Below, piece by piece: positions 7,918-15,649 of a stretch of DNA of 64,000 nucleotides. This DNA comes from Pelolinea submarina (GTDB lineage: Bacteria; Chloroflexota; Anaerolineae; Anaerolineales; Anaerolineaceae). How positions within the stretch are numbered: the first letter of the stretch is position 1; every line of letters starts with the position of its first letter. Both the position numbers and the translations under genes were made by a program. The DNA lies in the NCBI RefSeq assembly GCF_003966975.1, contig NZ_AP018437.1, positions 2,294,001-2,358,000 on the forward strand. The letters run 5' to 3'. The notes below the pieces were generated by a model that was not told where the DNA came from, did not search any database, and was given only the letters and a program-made list of their open reading frames with translations.

Positions 7918-8691
7918 TTATGCCATGCTCGCCATCAAGCGCATCGGGATGCCTTCCTTGGACAGGTAATCCTTCAATCCGCCGATTTCCAGAATCCTGT
8001 CGTGAAATAAAGTCGCAGCCAAAGCAGCTTCAGCCTGTGTCTCACGGAATAGATTCAGGAAATCCGCCTGCTTGCCCGCCCCGCCGCTGGCGATCACCGG
8101 CACCGATACGGCTGCGGCAATGGTCTGAGTTAATTCCAGGTCAAAGCCGTCGCGCGTGCCGTCGCGGTCCATGCTGGTCAATAGGATTTCACCCGCTCCG
8201 GCCCACACACCCGCGCGCGCCCAGTCCAGCGCGTCCATACCGGTGGGTGTGCGCCCGCCGTCTACATACACTTCCCAACCGCCGTTGGGACGCCGTTTGG
8301 CGTCGATGGCCAGCACCATGCACTGATCGCCGAAACGCCGCGCGCCTTCGGTCAACAGTCTGGGGTTGCGCACCGCGGCGGAGTTAATACTGACCTTGTC
8401 GGCCCCGGCCAGCAGCGAGTTGCGGATATCCTCCACCTCGCGAATGCCGCCGCCCACGGTCAACGGCAGGAAAACCTGCTCGGCAATAGCTCGTACCACC
8501 GCCAGCATGGTCTTGCGGCCCTCCACCGTAGCCGATATGTCCAGGAACACCAGCTCATCTGCGCCCATTTGGTCGTAGAGTTTGGCCTGCTCCACCGGGT
8601 CGCCGGCGTCGCGCAGATTGACAAAATTGATGCCCTTCACGATGCGTCCTTCTTTGACGTCCATGCAGGGCACAATGCGTTTAGCGAACAT
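7918..8691 (-). CDS. hisF: Imidazole glycerol phosphate synthase cyclase subunit HisF
   Basis: 257 residues, a (beta/alpha)8 barrel that uses ammonia delivered by HisH to make IGP and AICAR. It opens with [17 protein letters not shown], where the Asp is catalytic, and has the second phosphate site TVGGGIRE and VIASGGAG near the C-terminus. It overlaps hisA by 11 bases, and hisH is two genes upstream, so both subunits come from one transcript. Confidence 0.97.
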   Translation of the reverse strand: MFAKRIVPCMDVKEGRIVKGINFVNLRDAGDPVEQAKLYDQMGADELVFLDISATVEGRKTMLAVVRAIAEQVFLPLTVGGGIREVEDIRNSLLAGADKVSINSAAVRNPRLLTEGARRFGDQCMVLAIDAKRRPNGGWEVYVDGGRTPTGMDALDWARAGVWAGAGEILLTSMDRDGTRDGFDLELTQTIAAAVSVPVIASGGAGKQADFLNLFRETQAEAALAATLFHDRILEIGGLKDYLSKEGIPMRLMASMA

Positions 8692-9412
8692 TCAATGCCT
8701 CCTTCAAACTAAAGCTGCCTTCATATAAAGCCTTCCCAACAATCACTCCCGCCAGTCCGGCCTGGCGTACAGCGCTGATATCGGACAGGGCCGCCGTCCC
8801 GCCGGAAGCAATCACGCGCAGCCCGCTTTCCTTTGCCAGTTTTTGCGCCGCGCTCCAGTCCACGCCGCTTTGCATGCCGTCCTTCAATATGTTGGTGTAG
8901 ATCAGCGTTTTCGCGCCCAAGCCGGCCAATTCCTGCGCCAGTTCACCGGTGCGCTTCCCGCTGGCCGTCTGCCAACCGCGGATCATCAATTCATCCCCGC
9001 GCGCGTCCAGCCCGAAAGCCAGCAAATCGGCCGGATACGCTTCCAACGCTTTGGCAGCGAATTCCGGATTCTCTAAAACAGCCGTACCCAGCACCACGCG
9101 TGAAACGCCCATCGCCAGCAAATCACGTATTTGTCTGATGGCGCGGATGCCGCCGCCGAATTGGATTTGTACCTTGCCGTACAATGCCGCCAAAATATCC
9201 CGGATGGCCTTTCCATTTTCCGGTGTGTTCTCACCAAAGGCGCCATCCAGGTTGACAACGTGCAGCCATTGGGCGCCCTGCCGCACCCATTCCCGGCCAA
9301 CTTCGACCGGGTCGCCGCTGTAGGTCTGTTGTTGATCCGCGCGGCCCTGGCGCAGACGCACCACCTGCCCGTTGCGCAGGTCGATGGCCGGATAAACTGT
9401 AAAATCACCCAT
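8681..9412 (-). CDS. hisA: ProFAR isomerase HisA
   Basis: 243 residues from the ATG at 9412, chosen because the protein then begins [15 protein letters not shown] as in homologues; the open frame extends 27 codons further into hisH. It catalyses the Amadori isomerisation of ProFAR. The catalytic Asp is in PAIDL, and FGGGIR and VIASGG are the phosphate-binding loops. The start overlaps the end of hisH by 8 bases. Confidence 0.96.
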   Translation of the reverse strand: MGDFTVYPAIDLRNGQVVRLRQGRADQQQTYSGDPVEVGREWVRQGAQWLHVVNLDGAFGENTPENGKAIRDILAALYGKVQIQFGGGIRAIRQIRDLLAMGVSRVVLGTAVLENPEFAAKALEAYPADLLAFGLDARGDELMIRGWQTASGKRTGELAQELAGLGAKTLIYTNILKDGMQSGVDWSAAQKLAKESGLRVIASGGTAALSDISAVRQAGLAGVIVGKALYEGSFSLKEALNVR

Positions 9413-10016
9413 TGCCCATCTCCACAAAGTTTTTGAGTAACTGCAGCCCGCACTTCTGGCTCTTCTCCGGGTGAAACTGCACCCCGAACACATTGCCGCG
9501 CTGCACAGCGGAAGCGTAACGCAGTCCGTAATCGGTGGTCAGCAGCACATCCGCTTCATCCTGCGGGCAGCAGTAATAACCATGGTTGAAGTAAAAATAA
9601 GCGCCTTTCTGAATGCCCTGTGTCAACGGGGATTCCTTGGCCGGCACTACCTGGTTCCAGCCAATCTGCGGCACTTTGATTTCCTTCTGTCGGAAGAACA
9701 CCACGCACCCGGGGACCAATTCCAGCCCGGCGTGGGTTCCTTTTTCTTCGCTCTCGTCAAACAGCAGCTGCATACCCAGGCAGATGCCCAACAGCGGAAT
9801 GCTGCGCAGGGCAGCCTCCTTTATGACGCCGGTCAGTCCCCTGGCATCCAGCTCGCGCATGCCATCGGCGAAGGCGCCCACTCCGGGCAGGATGATCTTG
9901 TCCGCGTTCAGGATGACTTGCGGGTCATCTGTCACCTGCGGATCGCCGCCCACAAAGGCCACGGCTTTCTGCACGGAATGCAGGTTGCCCAGCCCGTAGT
10001 TGACCACCGCGATCAT
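9405..10016 (-). CDS. hisH: Imidazole glycerol phosphate synthase glutaminase subunit HisH
   Basis: 203 residues, a class I glutamine amidotransferase that supplies ammonia to HisF. YGLGNLHSV opens the protein, the nucleophile elbow is GICLGMQLLF (Cys about 80), and the His/Glu pair is in GVQFHPEKS near the C-terminus. Four-base ATGA-type overlap with hisB. Confidence 0.97.
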   Translation of the reverse strand: MIAVVNYGLGNLHSVQKAVAFVGGDPQVTDDPQVILNADKIILPGVGAFADGMRELDARGLTGVIKEAALRSIPLLGICLGMQLLFDESEEKGTHAGLELVPGCVVFFRQKEIKVPQIGWNQVVPAKESPLTQGIQKGAYFYFNHGYYCCPQDEADVLLTTDYGLRYASAVQRGNVFGVQFHPEKSQKCGLQLLKNFVEMGNG

Positions 10017-10603
10017 GCCAGCATGCCTTTGGAACTGGGTATGGCGCCGCCGCGGCGCGGGTCGATTTGCACAGCCTGGGCTGTGGCGCGCGCCAACGCT
10101 TTAAAGAGCGCTTCGGCCATGTGGTGATTGTCGCGCCCATACAGCACGCGCACATGCAGGTTGCAACCGGCCGCCATCGCGAAGGTCTCGAAAAAGTGCT
10201 CCAGCAAGCTGACCGGCAAGTTCGCTACCATGGGAGCCGTCCAGGCTGTTTGCACCACTGCGTATGGCCGCCCGGAGAAGTCCACCACCACCTGCCCCAG
10301 GGATTCATCCATGGGCACCATTTCAGTGGCTATGCGCACAATGCCGGCTTTGTCGCCCAGCGCTTGCCGGAAAGCCGTGCCCAGCACCAGGCCGCAGTCC
10401 TCCACCAGGTGGTGTGCGTCTATTTCCAGGTCGCCTTTGGCCCTGACTTCCAGGTCGTACAAGCCGTGCACCGCGATCTGGGTCAGCATGTGGTTAAAAA
10501 AGCCCGCCCCGGTCTCGATTTTTGCGATGCCCTTGCCATCCAGGTTCAATTTCAGGGTGATATCTGTTTCGTTAGTCTTGCGTTCAACGCTTGCAGTCCG
10601 CAT
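10013..10603 (-). CDS. hisB: Imidazoleglycerol-phosphate dehydratase HisB (monofunctional)
   Basis: 196 residues. It dehydrates IGP using two Mn ions. The motifs GFFNHMLTQIAVHG, DAHHLVEDCGLVLG, and their second-half equivalents HFFETFA and YGRDNHHMAEALFKA are all present. There is no N-terminal HAD phosphatase domain, unlike the bifunctional enzyme of E. coli, so histidinol-phosphate must be dephosphorylated by another protein (see the HAD gene at 6228-7316). Confidence 0.97.
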   Translation of the reverse strand: MRTASVERKTNETDITLKLNLDGKGIAKIETGAGFFNHMLTQIAVHGLYDLEVRAKGDLEIDAHHLVEDCGLVLGTAFRQALGDKAGIVRIATEMVPMDESLGQVVVDFSGRPYAVVQTAWTAPMVANLPVSLLEHFFETFAMAAGCNLHVRVLYGRDNHHMAEALFKALARATAQAVQIDPRRGGAIPSSKGMLA

Positions 10604-10606
10604 AAC

Positions 10607-11701
10607 TCACCTCAATTCTTTCAAAGCTGTTAAAAGCCGCTGCATTTGTTCAGCCGTACCCACGCTGATGCGCAGCGCGTTGGACAATCCGGGCTGGTCG
10701 AAACAGCGCACCAGTATGCCCTGCTTGCGCAGTTCCTCCGTTACCTGTCTGGCCTTTTTGCCCTTCACGCGGCACAATACAAAATTGGCTTGCGAGGGAA
10801 GCGCTTCCAGCCATTCGATCTGCGCAAGGCCTGCACACAAAACCTCGCGCTGTTCACGGATGCGGGCAATCACCGCTTTGGTCTTGCCGATGTTGTCCAT
10901 GGTGACGGTTGCGGCCACTTGAGCCGCTACCGAGACGTTATAAGGCTGCTTGATTTTCATCAGCGCCGCCGCGATTTCAACCGGAAAGACGCCATAGCCG
11001 ATACGAAGCCCGGCCAGCCCGGCCCATTTGCTGAAGGTGCGCAGCACCACCAAATTGTCACGCTTCGCAACCTCATCCATCACCGAATGCTCTTCACCGT
11101 AGAACTGGATGTAGGCCTCGTCCATCACCAGCAGCAGCGGTAGCTCAGCCAACTGCTGAAATTCATTTGTACTGAGGACGCCGCCGTCCGGGTTGTTGGG
11201 GTTGGGCAGGATCAGCAGCCTGGGTTGTTCCGTTTCGACGGCTTTTCTAATGCCGTCCATGTCCAGAGAGAAATCAGCCTTGCGCGCAACATTAATGATG
11301 CGTGCGCCGCGCATACCTCCATCGAAGGCATACATACTGAAGGTTGGCGGGCAGTTGAGGATGGCGTCGCCCGGGTCGATGCAGGCGCGCATGATCAGAT
11401 CAATGACCTCATCCAGCCCGGCGCCCACCACGATGCGTTCTTCTTCCACACCGTGGTACCACGCCAACCGTTGGCGCAGCGCGCTGCATTCCGGATCGGG
11501 ATAGATTTGCGGTGCAGCCAGTCTGCCCAACGCCTCGCGCACTTCCGGCAACGCGCCGTAGGGATTCTCATTGGCGTCCAGCTTGATCAGTTCCTCCGGC
11601 GCCATTCCATATTCGGCCGTCATGCGTTCTACGGACAGGATGGGTTCATAACCCGGCATCTCGCGCACCATTGGGCGCAGAAATTCCTGTGCACGGCTCA
11701 T
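10607..11701 (-). CDS. hisC: Histidinol-phosphate aminotransferase HisC
   Basis: 364 residues, a PLP fold-type I transaminase. LDANENPYG and the PNPNNPDGG loop bind substrate and cofactor, MDEAYIQF carries the Asp that contacts PLP, and RTFSKWAGLAGLRIGYG contains the Schiff-base Lys. It overlaps hisD by 4 bases and is followed by hisB after 3 bases. Confidence 0.96.
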   Translation of the reverse strand: MSRAQEFLRPMVREMPGYEPILSVERMTAEYGMAPEELIKLDANENPYGALPEVREALGRLAAPQIYPDPECSALRQRLAWYHGVEEERIVVGAGLDEVIDLIMRACIDPGDAILNCPPTFSMYAFDGGMRGARIINVARKADFSLDMDGIRKAVETEQPRLLILPNPNNPDGGVLSTNEFQQLAELPLLLVMDEAYIQFYGEEHSVMDEVAKRDNLVVLRTFSKWAGLAGLRIGYGVFPVEIAAALMKIKQPYNVSVAAQVAATVTMDNIGKTKAVIARIREQREVLCAGLAQIEWLEALPSQANFVLCRVKGKKARQVTEELRKQGILVRCFDQPGLSNALRISVGTAEQMQRLLTALKELR

Positions 11702-13011
11702 TTTTGCACCGCTCTGGCGCGTGCCGCAGCCGCGTGCGCGGTCAGCCCTTCCAGGTCAGCCAGCTCGGCCGCGATCATTCCCAGTTCCTGCGCGCTGCTA
11801 TCTTCCAAGCCCACTACGCTGGAAAGCTTGACGAAATCCAGCACGTTCAAGGGCGAGTTGAAGCGCGCGCTGCCGCCCGTCGGCATGACATGACTGGGGC
11901 CGGCCACGTAATCGCCCAATACCTCAAACGAATGGTCGCCCAGGAAGAAACCGCCGGCATTGTTGATCTTGTCCATTAGCGCTTCAGGGTCCTGCACCGA
12001 CAGGCACAAGTGCTCGGTGGCAAAGTCGCTGCCCAATTGGGCGGCCTGGTCAATGGAATCCACCAGTACGATACCGCCGGCGTTATCGATGGAAACCTCT
12101 ATGATGTCCGCGCGGCTCAATTTTGCGGTCTGCTCTTTGACCTCTTTTTGCACTTCGCGCGCCAGGTCCATATCCGGCGTCAACAGGATGGCCGTGGCCT
12201 GCACGTCGTGCTCGGCCTGCGCCAGCAAGTCTGCCGCTACCCAAGCCGGGTTGGCGCTGCTGTCGGCAATCACCACCGTTTCGGTCGGCCCGTAAATGCC
12301 ATCCAGCCCCACCGTGCCGAACAACTGCATTTTCGCCAGCGTAACAAACAGGTTGCCGGCGCCTACGATCTTATCCACGCGCTGTACGGTTTCGGTGCCG
12401 AATGCCAGGGCGGCAATAGCTTGTGCCCCGCCCACCTGGTAGAGCGCGTCCACACCGCACAGGTACCCCGCGGCTAAAATGGATGGATCAACCTCAGGCG
12501 GAGTCGCCACATAGATTTCCTTTACACCCGCCACCTTGGCCGGAATGACACTCATCAGCAGCGAAGATGGCAGCGGCGCCGTCCCGCCCGGCACGTATGC
12601 GCCCACGCGTTCGATGGCCGTGAAGCGCTGCCCCAGCATGCCGCCCATGTCCTCCGAGATCCAGCTTTGGATAGGCTGCTTCTCGTGAAAAGCGCGAATG
12701 CGGTCGGCCGCCTGCTGCAAGACTTTCTGGATCTCCACAGGCAGGTTGTTCCAGGCTTCTTTGAGTTTTTCCTGCGGCACCAGGATGCTATCGCCCTCAA
12801 AACGGTCCAGTAGTTTTGACCACTTGATCAAGGCCGCGTCGCCTTCAGCCTCGATCGAATTGAGGATGATTTCCACCGCCTGCGGCGGTGTGACGCCCTT
12901 GCCGAAGTAAGCTTCGGTGCGCTGTATGGTTAATGGCGAATAATCGATGCGGTTCAGGGCTTTGCGATTCAAAATAGTTTTCTTGGCTTCTTCTACGGAA
13001 AAGATTTTCAT
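11698..13011 (-). CDS. hisD: Histidinol dehydrogenase HisD
   Basis: 437 residues, the normal length. It oxidises histidinol twice to histidine with NAD+ and Zn. Family landmarks are VPGGTAPLPSSLLM, VGGAQAIAALAFGTETV, GPTETVVIAD and the terminal zinc/active-site segment TEHLCLSVQDP. Four-base overlaps on both sides (hisG upstream, hisC downstream) show tight coupling. Confidence 0.97.
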   Translation of the reverse strand: MKIFSVEEAKKTILNRKALNRIDYSPLTIQRTEAYFGKGVTPPQAVEIILNSIEAEGDAALIKWSKLLDRFEGDSILVPQEKLKEAWNNLPVEIQKVLQQAADRIRAFHEKQPIQSWISEDMGGMLGQRFTAIERVGAYVPGGTAPLPSSLLMSVIPAKVAGVKEIYVATPPEVDPSILAAGYLCGVDALYQVGGAQAIAALAFGTETVQRVDKIVGAGNLFVTLAKMQLFGTVGLDGIYGPTETVVIADSSANPAWVAADLLAQAEHDVQATAILLTPDMDLAREVQKEVKEQTAKLSRADIIEVSIDNAGGIVLVDSIDQAAQLGSDFATEHLCLSVQDPEALMDKINNAGGFFLGDHSFEVLGDYVAGPSHVMPTGGSARFNSPLNVLDFVKLSSVVGLEDSSAQELGMIAAELADLEGLTAHAAAARARAVQK

Positions 13012-14018
13012 TTCTCACTCTCCAATGCTTTCATCATGTCGGTTATTTCTTGCGGTTCTTCTTCAAAAATATAATTGACCGGCGCGACCACCACGCCGCT
13101 TCCTCCAATCTTGCGCAGCTCGCCAATCGTCTTATGCAGCTCTTCCTTGCGCACGATGATGTGCAGGGCATAAAAATTCTCGCCGTTCTGCGACAGGATC
13201 CTTGAGATAGTCGGCCCCTGCAGCCCGCGGATGACCGGCTTGTCCCGGATGCGTTCGGAGATTTCTTCCGGGCTGTTGGCACGCACGTTGGCAAAGATGG
13301 CCAGGTTCTGCCGCCCGCGCAAATGCGCGCCGATCATTTCCAACATCTGTGTGGCGATTTTCAGGGTCTCAGGATTGGTTTTCAGCCTTTCACGATTGGC
13401 GATCAGGCAGGCCTGCGCGTCAAACAGTTTACCGTCCGTCAGCCTCTTCAGGTGGTTGTCGCGCAATGTGGTGCCGGTCGAAATTAAATCCACAATCAGG
13501 TCGGCATATCCAATAGTGGGCGCGATTTCCAGGGCGCCTTCCGCCTGAATCACCTCAATGGGTATGTTTGTTTCCTGCGTGAAAAATTGTCTGGCCAAAT
13601 TGGGGAATTTAGTGGCCACCTTCAAAGGCCGCCCAAGCGCCTGTTGGTAGGCCTGCAAATCCGCTACCTGGTTGATCTCATTCAGCTCATCCGGGACAAT
13701 CACGTTCAGGGAGCACTTGCCAAAACCCAGTTGGTTGTGTAATTCCAGGATTTGTCCGTTTTCGCCCTTCTTCTCCAGGTAGATATCCCGCCCGGTGATG
13801 CCAAAGTCCACGCTGCCGTCGCGCACGCTGATGACAATATCGCCCGGCCGTTGGAAGATTACTTCCAGCCCCGGCAGCAGTTGGATCCAGGCGATGTACT
13901 GGCGTGGGTTGGGGTTGAAGACCGGCAGGCCCACGTCTGCCAATAGCTGGTGACTGCCTTCAGCCAGCCTGCCTTTACTGGGTAATGCGATTCTGATTTT
14001 GCGGTTTTGTTTGTCCAT
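13008..14018 (-). CDS. hisG: ATP phosphoribosyltransferase HisG, long form
   Basis: 336 residues. First and committed step of histidine synthesis. The catalytic half includes RIALPSKGRLAEGS, GDIVISVRDGSVDFGITG and DLISTGTTLRDN. The C-terminal extra domain (about 235-330, with FYALHIIVRKEELHKTIGELR and GSGVVVAPVNYIF) is the ferredoxin-like regulatory domain for histidine feedback, consistent with no hisZ in the window. The start follows TGGAGAAATTT, and the gene lies 21 bases after the attenuator hairpin. Confidence 0.96.
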   Translation of the reverse strand: MDKQNRKIRIALPSKGRLAEGSHQLLADVGLPVFNPNPRQYIAWIQLLPGLEVIFQRPGDIVISVRDGSVDFGITGRDIYLEKKGENGQILELHNQLGFGKCSLNVIVPDELNEINQVADLQAYQQALGRPLKVATKFPNLARQFFTQETNIPIEVIQAEGALEIAPTIGYADLIVDLISTGTTLRDNHLKRLTDGKLFDAQACLIANRERLKTNPETLKIATQMLEMIGAHLRGRQNLAIFANVRANSPEEISERIRDKPVIRGLQGPTISRILSQNGENFYALHIIVRKEELHKTIGELRKIGGSGVVVAPVNYIFEEEPQEITDMMKALESEK

Positions 14019-14039
14019 AAATTTCTCCAGATAAAATAA

Positions 14040-14066
14040 AAGCGCCCCCCTTTCCGGGGAGCGCTT
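14040..14066 (-). terminator. his attenuator terminator hairpin
   Basis: On the minus strand AAGCGCTCCCC pairs with GGGGGGCGCTT (11 bp, one G-U) around GGAAA and is followed by TTTATTTTAT, a classic intrinsic terminator. It lies between the leader peptide and hisG, so it would stop transcription before the operon unless an alternative structure forms. Part of its 5' arm and its loop (14049-14058) can instead pair with 14117-14126. Confidence 0.85.
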
Positions 14067-14126
14067 GTTTACAAACTCGGTAATTTCTGATTTACAATCT
14101 CGTTAAAGCAGTTTTACCCGGGAAGG
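14049..14126 (-). promoter_or_regulatory. Candidate his antiterminator pairing
   Basis: Minus-strand CCTTCCCGGG (14126-14117) can pair with CCCGGAAAGG (14058-14049) in 9 of 10 positions. That pairing would use the inner terminator arm and loop, so the two structures exclude each other. The upstream strand begins about 19 bases after the last of the four His codons and lies inside the leader reading frame, where a ribosome finishing the peptide would cover it. This is deduced by eye; folding energies were not computed. Confidence 0.6.
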
Positions 14127-14186
14127 TGGCCGGCAATTGTCGAAATGATGATGATGCAATTGGCAAAACTGTTCGATTAAAATCAT
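14103..14186 (-). CDS. hisL: his operon leader peptide
   Basis: A 27-codon frame, MILIEQFCQL then HHHH, ending VKLL-stop. The four consecutive CAT codons are at 14145-14156. Length, His run and position between a promoter and a terminator upstream of hisG match the logic of the enterobacterial his leader, although the peptide sequence is unrelated. There is no Shine-Dalgarno sequence. The predicted transcription start is 0-3 bases before the ATG, so translation would be leaderless. A GTG at 14201 in frame lies upstream of the likely transcript start. Confidence 0.78.
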   Translation of the reverse strand: MILIEQFCQLHHHHFDNCRPPSRVKLL

Positions 14187-14194
14187 GATGGCGC

Positions 14195-14223
14195 ATTTTA
14201 TCACAGAGATTTTTACAGGTCAA
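14195..14223 (-). promoter_or_regulatory. his operon promoter
   Basis: On the minus strand -35 TTGACC (14223-14218), 17-bp spacer, -10 TAAAAT (14200-14195) preceded by TG at the extended position. Predicted transcription start is about 14186-14189, next to the leader ATG. Confidence 0.8.
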
Positions 14224-14485
14224 CAACTTTCCGGGATTTCCTCTTTTCCCGTAGGTCGGCTTTCATAAGCAGCCGTATTCTATGGCGCGTTTGCTCCAAA
14301 CGCATGAGTACAGGTAGAAACACGCCCTACAAATCTCCACCCAATCATTCATCTGTGTGCATCAAGCATATAAATCAGTCTTTTCTTTATTTGTGTTTAT
14401 CTGTGGTTAATTCATACGTCGAAATTTGACATTTAAAAATTCCCTGCTAAACTTGAAAAACACCATTTCAAAGAGAAAAATACCT
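14224..14485. other. Gene-free spacer between his promoter and cinA
   Basis: This 262-base spacer holds a GTAGGTCGG...ACGCCCTAC segment (14252-14330), which looks like a decayed inverted element, and one ATCTGTG repeat. No gene and no clear cinA promoter were recognised. Confidence 0.5.
14349..14411 (+). repeat. ATCTGTG dispersed repeat, copy 2
   Basis: TTCATCTGTGTGCATCA at the left, an AT-rich middle, then TTTATTTGTGTTTATCTGTGG and TTAA at the right. Same order and length (about 60 bp) as the copies at 6.2 and 22.7 kb. Confidence 0.7.
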
Positions 14486-15649
14486 ATGCCAAGTGCACAA
14501 ATCATCGCTATCGGGACCGAACTCCTGCTGGGCGTAACCCAGGACACCAACACCGCCTTCATCGCCCGTACCCTCAACCAACACGGCGTCGACATCTTCA
14601 AGACCGCCATCATCGGCGACAACCAGGCCCGCATCGCGCGCGAAATTCAGAACGCCCTGCAATCCGCCGACATCATCATCACCACTGGCGGCCTAGGGCC
14701 TACCGTGGACGACCCCACCCGTCAGGCTGTCGCGACCGCTTTTGGCGTCGAAATCGAATATCATCCCGAACTATGGGAGCAGATCATCGCGCGCTTCCGC
14801 GGCTATAACCGCCAGCCCTCCGAGAACAACAAACGCCAGGCATACCTGCCCCAAGGCGCGCTGGCCATTGAAAATCCGGTCGGCACTGCCCCGGCTTTTG
14901 CCTACGAAAAAGACGGCAAGATCGTCATCAGCCTGCCGGGCGTGCCCTCCGAAATGAAAACCCTGCTGCTCGATTACGTCCTGCCGTTGCTGCAAAGCCG
15001 CTACGACCTGGCCGGCATCACCCTTTCGCGCACGCTGCACACCGCCGGCATGGGTGAATCCAACGTGGACGAGCTGGTGGCTGACCTGGAAGCGTTCAGC
15101 AACCCGACCGTTGGCCTGGCCGCGCACCCCGGGCAGGTGGATGTGCGCATCACCGCCAAGGCCGCCAGCGCGGAACTGGCCCAACGCCTGATCCAACCGG
15201 TTGAGGCCAAAGTGCGCCGCCTGTTAGGCATCAAGATCTACGGCAGCGATGGCGAAACCTTGGATGATGTGGTCGCAGCACTGCTCAGCCAACACAGCCT
15301 GGCTTTCGACCTGTTTATCGATCAGGGTTTAGAGGAAGTCGCGGGCGAAATTATCAATCTGCCTATATTTACCTCCCTGAAGTTCATTTCCGGCCACGGC
15401 GTCCCTGCGCCCACTTTGGAAACATTGTACAATGATAAAAAGGAACACAATTACGTGTCAATTACCTGTCCGGACGCCAGCCAGCCCAAAGTTGTGGATG
15501 TCCTCGTCCATATGGATGGTGTCAATTACCCCTCTCAGCGCAGCTTTGGCGGGCACCCGGCCCTCATACCGTTGGGATTGAAGAATTACCTGCTCGGTAC
15601 GTTACGGGAAACAATCATTCAAACGAAAGGTGACATATGCAAAAAGTAG
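14486..15649 (+). CDS. cinA: CinA-type competence/damage-inducible protein with degenerate C-terminal domain
   Basis: 387 residues from the ATG at 14486, where homologues begin (MPSAQIIAIGTELLLG). The N-terminal MoCF domain (1 to about 170) is intact: GTELLLG, TTGGLGPTVDDPT, SLPGVPSEM. The region 170-255 matches the linker domain. The final 120 residues correspond to the nicotinamide-nucleotide amidase (PncC) domain, but the AESCTGG nucleophile motif is missing and the domain is about 40 residues short. So only the ADP-ribose pyrophosphatase-type activity of the N-terminal part can be expected. The stop overlaps the next gene by 13 bases. Confidence 0.85.
   Translation: MPSAQIIAIGTELLLGVTQDTNTAFIARTLNQHGVDIFKTAIIGDNQARIAREIQNALQSADIIITTGGLGPTVDDPTRQAVATAFGVEIEYHPELWEQIIARFRGYNRQPSENNKRQAYLPQGALAIENPVGTAPAFAYEKDGKIVISLPGVPSEMKTLLLDYVLPLLQSRYDLAGITLSRTLHTAGMGESNVDELVADLEAFSNPTVGLAAHPGQVDVRITAKAASAELAQRLIQPVEAKVRRLLGIKIYGSDGETLDDVVAALLSQHSLAFDLFIDQGLEEVAGEIINLPIFTSLKFISGHGVPAPTLETLYNDKKEHNYVSITCPDASQPKVVDVLVHMDGVNYPSQRSFGGHPALIPLGLKNYLLGTLRETIIQTKGDICKK

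Noticed and set aside
14040-14186. A His-specific T-box riboswitch instead of a leader-peptide attenuator
   Set aside because: No AGGGTGG-type T-box or specifier-loop structure is seen; the consecutive His codons in an open frame with competing hairpins explain the region better.
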